A stretch of DNA of 64,000 bases, from positions 1-64,000 of the forward strand of contig NZ_JAGWDK010000023.1 in the NCBI RefSeq assembly GCF_018398875.1, read 5' to 3'. A program made the translations under genes and the position numbers. Source of the DNA: Bradyrhizobium sp. sGM-13. Lineage in GTDB: Bacteria; Pseudomonadota; Alphaproteobacteria; Rhizobiales; Xanthobacteraceae. Of the stretch, positions 43,781-53,004 are shown in pieces. A model generated the notes under the pieces. It searched no databases and was not told the DNA's origin. It saw nothing but the letters and a program-made list of their open reading frames with translations. How positions within the stretch are numbered: the first letter of the stretch is position 1; each line of letters starts with the position of its first letter.

Positions 43781-45043
43781 CTATCGATTGGACCTCGCCT
43801 CCAATTCTCGCACGGCCCTGAAGCCGCGCGAGGCCGCCTGCAGCGCCTCGTCGATATCGGATGCGCGATGTGCCGAAGACAGGAACATATTGTGCTGGGG
43901 ATGAAAGAACGCGCCGTGGCGGAGAGCGACCGAACAGAACACCCTACCCTTGCGTACTTCCGGGTCAGCCTCGAACAGCATCAGCGGCATTTGCGGCGGG
44001 CCGCTTTGGCGGATCGCGATGCCGTGCTCGTTCGCCAACGATGCCAATCCCTCGCGCAGCCTGATGCCCATCGCACGAATATGCCCGGGCACATCCGTCT
44101 CGCGCGCGATCCGCAGCGTGGTTCGCGCTGCCGCCATCGCCACCGTGCCGCACCAGAACGACCCGGTAACGAATACCTTGGTGGCGGCTTCGCGGAAGCG
44201 GTCGTTGCCGGTAACGGCGGCCAGCGCGTAGCCGTTGGCGATCGCCTTGCTCCAGGCACACAAGTCCGGACGTACGCCGAGCGCTTCCCAGCTCCCGCTG
44301 ATATCGAGACGCAGGCCGGCCCGCACTTCGTCGATGATCAAAGCGGCGTCAGCCGCGTCGCATGCGGCCCGAGCGGCCGCCGCGAATTCCTTCGTCGGCA
44401 GTTCGAGATCGCGCCCCATGTCGTGGCGGAAAGCCGTCACCAGGACCGCAGCGAGATCCTTGCCCGCTTCCTCGACCGCTGCTCGCAGGCTCTGCACATC
44501 ATTGTACTCGAAGTGCACCAGGTGCGCGCGATCCTCGGCGGTCACGCCGGCAACGCTCGGCGAGCACCATGGCAGCGCGCCATGATAGCTGCCGCGCGCG
44601 ACGAGCACCTTGCGGCGTCCGGTGCCGGCACGGGCGATCGCCACGCAGCACGTGGTCGCATCGCCGCCGTTCTTCTGAAACATCGCCCAATCAGCATGCG
44701 GCAGCATGGCGACGAGGTCCTCGGCAAGCTCCACCATGACCTCGCCCGGGCCGTTCAAGCAGTCGCCTTTGGCGGCCTGCGCCTCAGCCGCCGCCTGAAC
44801 TTCGGGATGCCGGTGGCCGAGCAGGATGGGCCCCCAACTGCACATGAAGTCGATGTACTCGCGCCCGTCGACGTCGCGCACGCGGCAGCCCTCCGCGGAG
44901 GCGAAGAACTGCGGATATCCTTCCGGGAGCCGCGCGGCATTCAGGTGGCCCCACATGCCGCCGGGAACGACCCGCTTGGCCCGCTCCCGCAATATGGCAT
45001 CCGCTGTCTGCGTTTCGCTCAACAGCGCCGTGTGCTCGGTCAT
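43781..45043 (-). CDS. Class III aminotransferase, glutamate-1-semialdehyde mutase-like
   Basis: A 420-residue PLP enzyme. The Schiff-base lysine is in LCAWSKAIANGYAL (near residue 265); the aspartate that contacts PLP is in ALIIDEVRAGLRLD; the substrate segment is FMCSWGPILLGHRHP. The architecture and the length resemble glutamate-1-semialdehyde 2,1-aminomutase, but substrate residues differ enough that another amino-acid or amine donor is possible. It begins MTEHTALLSETQTADAIL. It is divergent from the DsbA-like gene across 247 bases with a repeated GCATCAA motif (45107-45113, 45118-45124). Gene neighbours do not reveal the pathway. Confidence 0.85.
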   Translation of the reverse strand: MTEHTALLSETQTADAILRERAKRVVPGGMWGHLNAARLPEGYPQFFASAEGCRVRDVDGREYIDFMCSWGPILLGHRHPEVQAAAEAQAAKGDCLNGPGEVMVELAEDLVAMLPHADWAMFQKNGGDATTCCVAIARAGTGRRKVLVARGSYHGALPWCSPSVAGVTAEDRAHLVHFEYNDVQSLRAAVEEAGKDLAAVLVTAFRHDMGRDLELPTKEFAAAARAACDAADAALIIDEVRAGLRLDISGSWEALGVRPDLCAWSKAIANGYALAAVTGNDRFREAATKVFVTGSFWCGTVAMAAARTTLRIARETDVPGHIRAMGIRLREGLASLANEHGIAIRQSGPPQMPLMLFEADPEVRKGRVFCSVALRHGAFFHPQHNMFLSSAHRASDIDEALQAASRGFRAVRELEARSNR

Positions 45044-45290
45044 GACGTTCTCTTGTTGTAGTTCGCTGAGCAGAATGAGGCCCGGCCGCGTGGGTGGCCG
45101 GCATAGGCATCAAGCTTGCATCAAACCATCGGTCATGACAGGCGACAACATCCCTTTGCACGGCGCGGCCTGCAAAATGCGACGGTTCCCGCCGCGCAAT
45201 CAATCTGATCGGTGGCTTTTGCCTCGCTAAACCAATAAAAGACGCACTCTCGTCGCACGATTGTTTGTCAAATTCGGGTTCGGAGCCCCG

Positions 45291-45926
45291 TTGAACGACT
45301 ATCGTCCTATCGCCGTCGTCGCACTCGTTGCATTCGCGTCGCTCGCCTTCGCGGGCTCCGCGTTGGCGCAAAGCGCGATTGCCGCCAATGTCGCCAAACC
45401 GGGATCCCTCCCCGAAATCGCCATTGGGTCTGGGAAGGCGCCGGTGACCATCACTGAATATTCTTCGATGAGTTGCCCGCATTGCGCGGCGTTCAGCCAG
45501 AACGTGCTTCCGATGCTGCGTTCGAAGTATATCGACACCGGCAAGGTACGCTTCGTGTTCCGCGAATTTCCGCTCGACATCAAGGCTGCCGCAGCCTCGA
45601 TACTGGCGCGCTGCGCCGGGAAGGGTGATTCCGAAAAATATCTCAGTGCAGTCGAGACCCTGTTCAAACTGCAGGAACGCCTGATGGCGCAGACCAAGGA
45701 TACGCTGATCCATGTCGGTAAACTGCATGGAATGAGCGAGCAGGAAGTCGAGACCTGCGAGAAAGATCAGGCGCAATTCGACAAGCTTACCGCCGACCAA
45801 CAATACGCTTATAGCGAACTGAAGGTTACCTCTACGCCGACTTTCTTCCTCAACGGCGTGCGGCTGCAGGGCTCGATGTCGTTCGAGGAGCTGGAAGAAC
45901 GGCTCAAGCCGCTGCTGAAGAAGTAA
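45291..45926 (+). CDS. DsbA-family thiol oxidoreductase (secreted)
   Basis: A 211-residue periplasmic thioredoxin-fold protein. After a signal peptide (cleavage after SALAQ) comes the active site SSMSCPHCAAFS with a CPHC motif, a helical insert, and the cis-proline segment VTSTPTFFLNGVRLQG. The CPHC dipeptide is the DsbA type, so it likely oxidises or shuffles cysteines of exported proteins. TTG 45291, with GGAG upstream, is chosen because it places the signal peptide at the N-terminus; an upstream TTG at 45261 would add a tail. It stands alone, ahead of the TctC gene. Confidence 0.9.
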   Translation: MNDYRPIAVVALVAFASLAFAGSALAQSAIAANVAKPGSLPEIAIGSGKAPVTITEYSSMSCPHCAAFSQNVLPMLRSKYIDTGKVRFVFREFPLDIKAAAASILARCAGKGDSEKYLSAVETLFKLQERLMAQTKDTLIHVGKLHGMSEQEVETCEKDQAQFDKLTADQQYAYSELKVTSTPTFFLNGVRLQGSMSFEELEERLKPLLKK

Positions 45927-46011
45927 CGCTCGCCGGCCGTCGCAATAACCCCTTGTCCGGCGTCGCGGCCTCGCCGATGATGGCCCCAACAAACATATTG
46001 GGGAGAGCGCC

Positions 46012-46980
46012 ATGGCCACGGCTTTGCGGGTCTTGTTGGCAACCGCGTGGTTGCTGTCCGGCGTCCTGGCGTCCTCGGCGAAAAACTATCCAAGCAAGCC
46101 GGTGCGCGTCGTGGTCGGCTTCCCAGCGGGCGGACCAACCGATGCCATTGCCCGCATCGTGGCGCAGAAGCTCACCGACCATCTCGGCCAACAGTTCTTT
46201 GTCGAGAACATCGGCGGCGCCGGCGGCAACACCGCAGCCGGCCAGGTCGCGCGTGTGACGCCGGACGGCTACACCATCATGGTGGTCAGCACCGGATTCG
46301 TCGTCAATCCCAGCCTTTATGCCAAGGTGCCATACGATCCGGTCAAGGATTTCGCGCCGGTGACGCTGGTCGCGGTTTCGCCGAATGTCGTCGTGGTCAA
46401 CCCGCAAGTGCCGGCCAAAACGTTGCCGGAACTGGTGCAGCTCGTCAGGGACAATCCCGGCAAATACAGCTTTGCCGGCCCCGGCGTCGGATCGACGCCG
46501 CATCTGGGTGGCGAGCTGTTCCGGCTGGCTTTCAAGCTTGACCTGGTCCACGTCCCGTTCACGGGCGCTGCCCCGGCCATTCAGGCGACCATCGGGGGCC
46601 ACACGCCGATCGCTTTTACCGCGCTGCCGCCTGCCCTCTCGGCGGTGCAGAGCGGACAATTGCGCGCGCTTGGTGTGGCTTCGACCGAACGGGCCGCAGG
46701 CCTGCCTGACGTCCCAACCTTCGCCGAACAGGGCATCAAGGATCAGGAGGCCGATACACTCACCGGGATCGTCGCCCCCGCAGGGACGCCGAAGGAAATC
46801 GTCGATCTGCTTCATCGCGAGATCGCCAGGATTGTCGCACAGCCGGACGTGACGCAACGCCTCACGACGCTCGGCTTCAAGGCGATCGCGAATACGCCAG
46901 ATCAGTTCGGCGCGCGCATCAAGCTGGAGATGGATAAGTGGGGCAAGGTGGTACGCGATGCAAAGCTGCGGATCGAGTAA
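46012..46980 (+). CDS. Tripartite tricarboxylate transporter (TctC/Bug) binding protein
   Basis: A 322-residue periplasmic binding protein of the Bug family. It has a signal peptide (cleavage near SSAKN), the first binding loop YPSKPVRVVVGFPAGGPTDA, the second loop NIGGAGGNTAAGQVARVTPD and the family segment GVGSTPHLGGELFRL. Such proteins bind carboxylates or related solutes through water-mediated contacts. No TctA or TctB membrane gene is in the window, as is common for orphan Bug proteins. The next plus-strand genes are the flavin oxygenase and VOC protein, which might act on its ligand. It converges with the PilZ gene. Confidence 0.93.
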   Translation: MATALRVLLATAWLLSGVLASSAKNYPSKPVRVVVGFPAGGPTDAIARIVAQKLTDHLGQQFFVENIGGAGGNTAAGQVARVTPDGYTIMVVSTGFVVNPSLYAKVPYDPVKDFAPVTLVAVSPNVVVVNPQVPAKTLPELVQLVRDNPGKYSFAGPGVGSTPHLGGELFRLAFKLDLVHVPFTGAAPAIQATIGGHTPIAFTALPPALSAVQSGQLRALGVASTERAAGLPDVPTFAEQGIKDQEADTLTGIVAPAGTPKEIVDLLHREIARIVAQPDVTQRLTTLGFKAIANTPDQFGARIKLEMDKWGKVVRDAKLRIE

Positions 46981-46985
46981 TGTGC

Positions 46986-47276
46986 TCAGCGCGTCCCGTT
47001 CGACGTCGGCCGATTCATAACCGCGTCCACCATCCTGATAAAGGTCAAGCCGATACGATTCTTCTGGATCCATGCTACCCGGCACTCGTGCACGATCGAT
47101 GAATCCTTTGCCATCACCAGGCGAAAGCGCTGCGGGACGAAGGCCGGATTGTCGACATCGATCGCGGCGCCCTCGCGTGAGATGTTCCGCACTACACAGC
47201 GCATCACGGAGCCACTCGACGAAACATAGGCAGGCTCCTCGATCTCCGTTCGGGGATATCTTCGTCGCTCTTCCAT
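46986..47276 (-). CDS. PilZ-domain protein
   Basis: A 96-residue single PilZ domain. The c-di-GMP-binding residues are partly conserved: RRYPR near the N-terminus supplies the RxxxR motif, and NISREGAAID supplies the (D/N)xSxxG motif. It should bind cyclic di-GMP and act by protein contact; no effector domain is fused. It converges with the TctC gene 6 bases away. No c-di-GMP cyclase or phosphodiesterase is nearby. Confidence 0.9.
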   Translation of the reverse strand: MEERRRYPRTEIEEPAYVSSSGSVMRCVVRNISREGAAIDVDNPAFVPQRFRLVMAKDSSIVHECRVAWIQKNRIGLTFIRMVDAVMNRPTSNGTR

Positions 47277-47546
47277 CCCGCCTATCCCATCCCCGGATCG
47301 ATTCCGGCCAAACCGAAAGGCTAGCGCAAAACCTTAAACAAGTCGGACGCGTTCGCCGTATGGATGTTGGGGTATGGATTGTTGGGCCCCATTGTGCAGA
47401 GCGGTACGAAATCCCCCTCGCCTATGCGCAGGCGTGCTCCGCGTCGCTATGGACTTGCCGATCGTGGCGATGGCGCGATAGCTTTATCTACTGATCACTA
47501 TCTACTGGTCACTGGCACGCGAACGCGACGAACCGGCAGGCTCGCC

Positions 47547-48743
47547 TTGAATACACCGATTGCAAACTCTGCCGATGTTGCCGGCGACCAGGCAGTGATC
47601 GCCCGGGCCGAGGCCATACGTTCTGATGTCGCAGCAGCTTCCGACGACATCGAGGCCGCGCGGCGGCTGCCGTCTGCGCTGCTCGACAAGCTGCACGACG
47701 CGCAATTGTTCCGGCTGTTGCTGCCCCGCTCGACCAACGGCATCGAAACCGATCCCGTGACTTTCTTCCACGTCATCGAAACCATTGCCAAAGCCGATGC
47801 TTCCACCGCCTGGTGTCTCAGCCAGGCCGGCGGTTGCGCGATGTCGGCGGCCTATCTCGATCTGCCGGTGGCGCAGGCGATCTTCGGCGATCCGCGCGCA
47901 GTACTAGCGTGGGGCCCTGGCCCCAGGGTTCGCGCGGTCGAATGCGACGGCGGCTATCGGGTAACCGGCGTCTGGTCCTTTGCATCCGGCGGCCGGCATG
48001 CGACCTGGCTCGGCGCGCATTGCCCGATCTATGCGGCCGACGGATCGCCCAGATACGACGGCAATGGAGTCCCGCTCGAGCGCACCATGCTGGTACGCGC
48101 CGAAGACGTCGAGTGGACCGACATCTGGAACACCGTGGGCCTGCGCGGCACCGCCAGCGACCAGTTCGCGCTCAACGACTTTTTCGTGCGCGCCGACCAT
48201 TCGATCACGCGTGAGTTCGACCGGGAATGCCGCGAGCGCGGCCCGCTCTACCGCATGAGCAACCACACCTGCTATCAGGTCGGCTTTGCCGGTGTCGCCT
48301 GCGGCATCGCCCGCACCGCCCTCGACAACTTCGTCGATACGATGCGCAACAAGGTGCCGCGTGGCGCGAGGATCTCGTTGCGGGATAATGCCGTAGTCCA
48401 GTGCAACCTCGCCCAGGCGGAAGTCAATCTTCGCGCCGCGCGAGGCTACGTGTTGCAATCGATGGCCGACACCTGGAAGGCTCTCACCGCGGGCGCCACC
48501 ATCACGGTCGCGCAGCGCATGAACATCCGCATGGCCTCGACCCATGCCATCCACAAGGCGCGCGAGGCGGTCGACTTCGCCTACAACGCCGCCGGCGCCA
48601 CTGCGATCTTCGAGAACCATCCGCTGGAGCGGCGGTTCCGCGACATCCATACCGTGACCCAGCAGTTGCAAGGCCAGCTCAGGCATTTTGAAACCGTCGG
48701 CGCCTGGATGATGGGCGTCGATACCGACCTCAGCTTTGTTTAG
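47547..48743 (+). CDS. Acyl-CoA dehydrogenase-fold flavin-dependent monooxygenase
   Basis: A 398-residue enzyme of the acyl-CoA dehydrogenase fold, class D oxygenase branch (HsaA/DszC-like). It has the N-terminal helical domain (FFHVIETIAKADASTAWCLS), the middle beta domain (RVTGVWSFASGGRHATWLGA, VGLRGTASDQFALNDFFVRA) and the C-terminal helical bundle (THAIHKAREAVDFAYNAAGA). The catalytic glutamate of true acyl-CoA dehydrogenases is not obvious. It probably needs a separate flavin reductase, not found here. Start choice is uncertain; TTG 47547 begins at the first family helix. The VOC gene starts 12 bases downstream, so the two likely work together on an aromatic or cyclic compound. Confidence 0.83.
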   Translation: MNTPIANSADVAGDQAVIARAEAIRSDVAAASDDIEAARRLPSALLDKLHDAQLFRLLLPRSTNGIETDPVTFFHVIETIAKADASTAWCLSQAGGCAMSAAYLDLPVAQAIFGDPRAVLAWGPGPRVRAVECDGGYRVTGVWSFASGGRHATWLGAHCPIYAADGSPRYDGNGVPLERTMLVRAEDVEWTDIWNTVGLRGTASDQFALNDFFVRADHSITREFDRECRERGPLYRMSNHTCYQVGFAGVACGIARTALDNFVDTMRNKVPRGARISLRDNAVVQCNLAQAEVNLRAARGYVLQSMADTWKALTAGATITVAQRMNIRMASTHAIHKAREAVDFAYNAAGATAIFENHPLERRFRDIHTVTQQLQGQLRHFETVGAWMMGVDTDLSFV

Positions 48744-48754
48744 GGAGAGCGACC

Positions 48755-49156
48755 ATGGGACTTGGCGGACTGCAGCACTACACCATCGAGCCCGCCGATC
48801 TCGAGCGCACCAAGGATTTCTATTGCGATGTGCTCGGGCTGGAAAACGGCGATCGCCCGCCGCTCGATTTCCCCGGCTACTGGCTCTATTCCGGCGGCAC
48901 GGCCACCGTGCACCTGATGGGCACGCGCAAGCCGCGTGAGGGCATCGTCGTCCGTGGTACCGAGAAGAAGTATGAAGATACCGGCCGGCTTGACCATATC
49001 GCCTTTGCCGCCACCGATGTTGAGGGTATGCGCAAGCGGCTGCAGTCGAAAGGCGTCAAATTCCGCGAGAGCGTCGTGCCGCGCACCGGCGATATCCAGT
49101 TCTTTCTCTACGATCCCGATGGCGTCGGCGTGGAGCTGAACTTTGCGAAAACTTGA
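48755..49156 (+). CDS. VOC-superfamily (glyoxalase/dioxygenase) protein
   Basis: A 133-residue protein made of two beta-alpha-beta-beta-beta units. Metal-ligand positions are visible: His in LGGLQHYTIEP, His in TATVHLMGT or RLDHIAFAATD, and Glu in GVGVELNFAKT. Members are dioxygenases, lyases or isomerases; the HxH/E pattern fits a metal-dependent member. It follows the flavin oxygenase by 12 bases with GGGAGAG as ribosome-binding site. Substrate unknown; a ring-cleavage or isomerisation step after the oxygenase is an inference. Confidence 0.88.
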   Translation: MGLGGLQHYTIEPADLERTKDFYCDVLGLENGDRPPLDFPGYWLYSGGTATVHLMGTRKPREGIVVRGTEKKYEDTGRLDHIAFAATDVEGMRKRLQSKGVKFRESVVPRTGDIQFFLYDPDGVGVELNFAKT

Positions 49157-49393
49157 AGGGCCCGCTGCACCACCTGACCTACGTGTGATGTCGGGCTGCA
49201 ACACCACCGGTCAAAGAACCAAGTTCCCGACAACGCCGCAAGTCAGCCATCAGTAAGGCGCGAGTCCGTCAGGGTTTCATCATCATTGCAATGAGATTGG
49301 GAGGGGCCGCGCCGCTGCGGCAGAATAGCCGGGTGCCGTGCCTTTCAACCTACCCCAGGGCACACGTACCCGGCTGTTCGTCCGGCCGACCAT

Positions 49394-50161
49394 CTAGTCG
49401 AGCCCGCGCTCGTGGCTCAGGTTGACCATTTCCTGAATGAAGATCGCCTTTTGCTTATCGTTCAGGGTGGCAAATAGCGGCTCGGCGGCATCGGCCACGT
49501 TGCGCTGATCGACGGCGCGATCGTTGAGAAATTGAGCCTCATTGCGCATCTGCTCGATGATGTCGTCGGGAGGATCGCGTTTGGCGCGCGCAATGCGCAG
49601 ATTGAGCCGATCGGCGCCGTTATGACCGAGATAGTGCATCGCACTATTGAACGCGGCCCAGTGCTTCTCCTGCTCGGGCGTGAGATTTAGTTCCTTCTTG
49701 ATCCGCTCGATATTGGCGTCGCTGTTGGCGACGATCTGTTCGGCCGTCAGTTGCGGCGCACCGGTCTGGGTGAGGACGGCCGGCTGCTGCGGTTGTTGCT
49801 GCTTTGCGGTCTTCGTCGCTTTGGACCCCTTCGAAGGCTTCGCGGCATCACCTTGCTTGGCAGCCTCGCCTTGTTTGGAATCTTTCGCCGCCGGAGCCTG
49901 TCCACCCTTGTTGTTATTGTTGCCTCCGGTCAGCACGCCGGTGACGCCCGTGACCACGCCGACGACGCCGCCGATCGCGCCGCCCAGCACGCCACCGACC
50001 GGGCCGGCAGCCTTGTTGCCTTCGCGCGCCCCTTGTTGCACGCCCTGCACCAGCCCTTGCGCGTTCGCGGTCGCACATGTGCCAAGAGCCAGCGCAACCA
50101 TGGCGCCAAGTACAAAACACCAGCGCGACGGCGTCGGCGCAAGCTGCTGAGGACGTGTCAT
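49394..50161 (-). CDS. Periplasmic LTxxQ-domain (Spy/CpxP-like) protein
   Basis: A 255-residue exported protein. After the signal peptide (cleavage after ATANAQ) comes a glycine-rich segment (GPVGGVLGGAIGGVVGVVTG), a lysine- and glutamine-rich linker, and a C-terminal helical domain with LTxxQ-type motifs (KKELNLTPEQEKHWAAFNSA, LFATLNDKQKAIFIQEMV). Spy and CpxP proteins with this motif act as envelope stress chaperones or sensors. The glycine-rich stretch may insert into membrane. It begins MTRPQQLAPTPSRWC. It is divergent from the ABC importer operon. Confidence 0.85.
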   Translation of the reverse strand: MTRPQQLAPTPSRWCFVLGAMVALALGTCATANAQGLVQGVQQGAREGNKAAGPVGGVLGGAIGGVVGVVTGVTGVLTGGNNNNKGGQAPAAKDSKQGEAAKQGDAAKPSKGSKATKTAKQQQPQQPAVLTQTGAPQLTAEQIVANSDANIERIKKELNLTPEQEKHWAAFNSAMHYLGHNGADRLNLRIARAKRDPPDDIIEQMRNEAQFLNDRAVDQRNVADAAEPLFATLNDKQKAIFIQEMVNLSHERGLD

Positions 50162-50617
50162 TGTCGGGTCTCCATGGTCCGATCGAGAAATTTGCCACGC
50201 GCAATCGCCAACGCGCGCGAGAATCCCTCTTTGCCTAAACTATCGTTTCCGCCCCAAACTCGTCCACCGCTGCGCCGCACGGTTCCCCGGCAGGAAGCAG
50301 CTTCCGGGCAAAGCCGTTACATGCGCGTTCGATCGGCTGCGGCGCAACTGCACACCTGCTTGAGCTAAAGTGTGCGGCGCAATATTGCCGCGTCAATTAT
50401 TGACGATGTCGAGGCCACAACATCCTTGCTCCCGCAGCCCGGAATTTCCACGCAACGTTAGTTCAATGACGGCGGCCGTTGTGTTTTCTCGACAGATGCA
50501 AACAATTCTGGTCTGATCCGATTACAAAATCTCCGCTGGCGGCCGCCTCATGCGGCTCTCCTCCAGACGGAGAAGAATAATAAGAAGCAAAATCTGGCTC
50601 AGCAAAGAGGAAACGCT
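50162..50617. promoter_or_regulatory. Control region of the ABC importer operon with palindromes
   Basis: No gene is supported in these 456 bases. Two palindromes lie side by side: GCAATATTGC (50380-50389) inside GCGGC/GCCGC arms, and CGTCAA-TTA-TTGACG (50391-50405). Such a pair about 210 bases ahead of the binding-protein start could be an operator for a regulator elsewhere, or serve the divergent LTxxQ gene. The start itself is preceded by AGAGGAAACGCT. Confidence 0.45.
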
Positions 50618-51958
50618 ATGTCACGCAGGAAGCTTTCTCGCCGACAATTCGTTGCTGCGACAGCGCTATCATCCGCAGCGCTCATCACCGCGCCCTATGT
50701 GCGCGGCGCCCACGCAGCCGGTAAGCTATCGATCGGCTTCTGGGACCACTGGGTTCCCGGCGCCAACAAGGCCTCGACAGATATCGTCAACGCCTGGGCG
50801 GAGAAGGAGAAGGTCGAGGTTCAGATCGACTATATCCCGAGCCAGGGCAACAAGAACCTGCTCACCATCGCAGCCGAAGCACAGGCGAAATCCGGCCACG
50901 ACATTCTCGCCATGCCGACCTGGTGGCCGCATGCGCAGGCCGAGCTGCTGGAACCCATGAACGACGTCATGGAAGGCCTCATCAAGCAGAATGGCGAGCC
51001 CAACGGCACCGTGAAATATCTCGGCCAGTCCAAAGGCAAATGGCTCGCGGTGCCCGCGAGCGTCGGCAGCCAGATCAAGGGGCCCTGCTCCCGCATCGAC
51101 CTGATGAAGCAACATGCCGGCATCGACGTGCAAGCACTGTATCCTGCCGGTGCCGCGCCGAAGGCCGACAATTGGACCTTGGACACCTTCCTCAAGGCCG
51201 CAGAGGCCTGCCATAAAGGCGGCGTTCCGTTCGGCATCGGACTTGGCGAGACCAGCGACAATGTCGATACGGCCGGCGCGATCTTCCAGTCGTTCGGCGC
51301 AGCCCTTGTCGATGAGAAGGGTAACGTCACCGTCAAGACCGACGCGGTGCGCCAGGCACTGGAATTCTACAAGAAGCTGATCTCCTTCCTGCCGCCGGAC
51401 GCCGGCGCCTGGGACGACTCCTCCAACAACAAATGGCTGGTCTCCGGCAGAGGCGCCATGGTCATGAACCCGCCGAGCGCCTGGGCGGTGGCCAAGCGCG
51501 ACGCACCGCAGGTGGCCGAGCAGTGCTGGACTCATGGTTTCCCAGCCGGACCGAAGGGCCGCTACGCGCCTTACCTCTCCTACTTCTGGGGCACCTGGTC
51601 GTTTTCCAAGAACAAGGAAGCGGCCAAGAGCGTGCTCAGGGCGCTTTCGCAAGCGGATGCGATTGAGAAAATGTGTGTGGCGAGCGGAGGCTACGATCTA
51701 CCTTGCTACGAAAAACTAACCATGCTGAAGGTCTGGCAGGAGGAAGGGCCGCCAAAGGGCACGCTCTACCACTATCCGAACCCGCACAACCACCAGACCC
51801 TTTCGATTGCCGCGGCGCCCGCACCGCCGAAGATTGCGCAGCAGATCTATACGCAGGCGACCCTGACCAAGATGTGCCTGCGCTATCACAAGGGCGAAGC
51901 GATGGAAAATGTGCTCGCCTGGGCCGAAGGTGAGTGCGAAGGCTTCATGCGGAGCTGA
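50618..51958 (+). CDS. ABC transporter substrate-binding protein, family 1
   Basis: A 446-residue periplasmic binding protein of the sugar-type family 1 fold. It carries a twin-arginine signal (MSRRKLSRRQFVAATALSSA, cleavage near AHAAG), then SIGFWDHWVPGANKASTDIV and the hinge pattern VSGRGAMVMNPPSAWAV. The ligand is unlikely to be plain glucose: the downstream genes encode an amidase and a hydroxyacid dehydrogenase. It starts with AGAGGAAACGCT as ribosome-binding site. A strong hairpin behind the stop should stabilise its message relative to the permease genes. The family is clear; the ligand is inferred only in outline. Confidence 0.9.
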   Translation: MSRRKLSRRQFVAATALSSAALITAPYVRGAHAAGKLSIGFWDHWVPGANKASTDIVNAWAEKEKVEVQIDYIPSQGNKNLLTIAAEAQAKSGHDILAMPTWWPHAQAELLEPMNDVMEGLIKQNGEPNGTVKYLGQSKGKWLAVPASVGSQIKGPCSRIDLMKQHAGIDVQALYPAGAAPKADNWTLDTFLKAAEACHKGGVPFGIGLGETSDNVDTAGAIFQSFGAALVDEKGNVTVKTDAVRQALEFYKKLISFLPPDAGAWDDSSNNKWLVSGRGAMVMNPPSAWAVAKRDAPQVAEQCWTHGFPAGPKGRYAPYLSYFWGTWSFSKNKEAAKSVLRALSQADAIEKMCVASGGYDLPCYEKLTMLKVWQEEGPPKGTLYHYPNPHNHQTLSIAAAPAPPKIAQQIYTQATLTKMCLRYHKGEAMENVLAWAEGECEGFMRS

Positions 51959-51971
51959 CGGACAGGATGAC

Positions 51972-52001
51972 ATGGCGGCCTGCCTGATCGCAGGCCGCCA
52001 T
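51972..52001 (+). terminator. Strong intercistronic hairpin behind the binding-protein gene
   Basis: An exact 12-bp inverted repeat, ATGGCGGCCTGC (51972-51983) and GCAGGCCGCCAT (51990-52001), encloses a 6-base loop. There is no T-tract, so it is more likely a partial terminator or a 3'-end-protecting structure that raises binding-protein expression over the permeases, as known for maltose-type operons. Confidence 0.75.
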
Positions 52002-52068
52002 TCCCTATCCACCTTCAATCGTAGGCCCGGCAAAGCCGACAGAAACGTTATAGGGATGAAAGCACACC

Positions 52069-53004
52069 ATGGCTGACGTCGCATTGCAGCCGAATCGGGG
52101 CGCCGCACAAGCCGCGCGCAAGCGCTCAAGCCTACACAAGATGCTCAAGCGCAAATCGACAGTGGCGTTCCTGATGACGCTGCCGCTGATCCTGCTGATC
52201 GCCACTCTCGTGATCTATCCCGCCTTTTATGCGCTGCATCTGGCGACGTTGAACAAGTCGATGCAGCGCTTCGTCGGGCTCAGCAATTTTGAGTTCCTGT
52301 TCAGGCGCGAAACGTTCTGGCTCGTCGTCAAGCAGTCCTGCATCTTCGCGATCACGGCCGTCGTCTTCAAGGCGCTGCTGGGCTTTATCATTGCGCATTT
52401 CGTTCACAACATTCCGGCCAAGGGCCAGCGCAAATGGCGCGGCATGCTGCTGGTGCCGTGGGTGATTCCGCCGGCGATGAGCACACTCGCCTGGCTGTGG
52501 CTGTTCGATCCCTCCTACAGCGCATTCAACTACACGCTCTCGTTCTTCGGCATCGGGCCGATCCCATGGACCGGCGATGCCATGTGGGCCCGCTTCTCGG
52601 TCATTCTCGTCAACATCTGGGTCGGCGCGCCGTTCTTCATGATCATGTATCTGGCGGCGCTGAAATCCGTGCCCGAACAGCTCTACGAGGCCGCCGCCAT
52701 CGACGGCGCCAATTGGTGGCAGCGCATCTGGTACGTCACGCTGCCGATGATGCGAAACATCATCGCGATTACGACGCTGTTCTCACTGATTGTGACATTC
52801 GCCAATTTTGACATCGTACGCATCCTGACCGCGGGCGGCCCGCTCGATCACACGCATATCTTCGCGACGTGGGCGTTCCGCATCGGAATCGAGGGCAGCG
52901 ATATACCGCTGGGCGCCAGCGTCTCCCTCTTCATGGTGCCGATCCTGGCGATCGCAGCGATTTTCATCCTGCGCGACATCAACAAACGCGGGAACGAAGC
53001 CTGA
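52069..53004 (+). CDS. ABC transporter permease (MalF-like)
   Basis: A 311-residue inner-membrane permease with about six helices. After a cytoplasmic start it shows the first helix (VAFLMTLPLILLIATLVIYP) and the EAA loop YEAAAIDGANWWQRIWYVTLP (about residues 206-226), which docks on the ATPase. It pairs with the next permease to form the channel. It starts 110 bases after the binding protein, behind the hairpin, and its stop overlaps the start of the second permease. Confidence 0.93.
   Translation: MADVALQPNRGAAQAARKRSSLHKMLKRKSTVAFLMTLPLILLIATLVIYPAFYALHLATLNKSMQRFVGLSNFEFLFRRETFWLVVKQSCIFAITAVVFKALLGFIIAHFVHNIPAKGQRKWRGMLLVPWVIPPAMSTLAWLWLFDPSYSAFNYTLSFFGIGPIPWTGDAMWARFSVILVNIWVGAPFFMIMYLAALKSVPEQLYEAAAIDGANWWQRIWYVTLPMMRNIIAITTLFSLIVTFANFDIVRILTAGGPLDHTHIFATWAFRIGIEGSDIPLGASVSLFMVPILAIAAIFILRDINKRGNEA

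Noticed and set aside
45107..45124. Direct repeat GCATCAA twice, 11 bases apart, between aminotransferase and DsbA-like gene
   Set aside because: Short and could occur by chance; no regulator gene nearby to support an operator.
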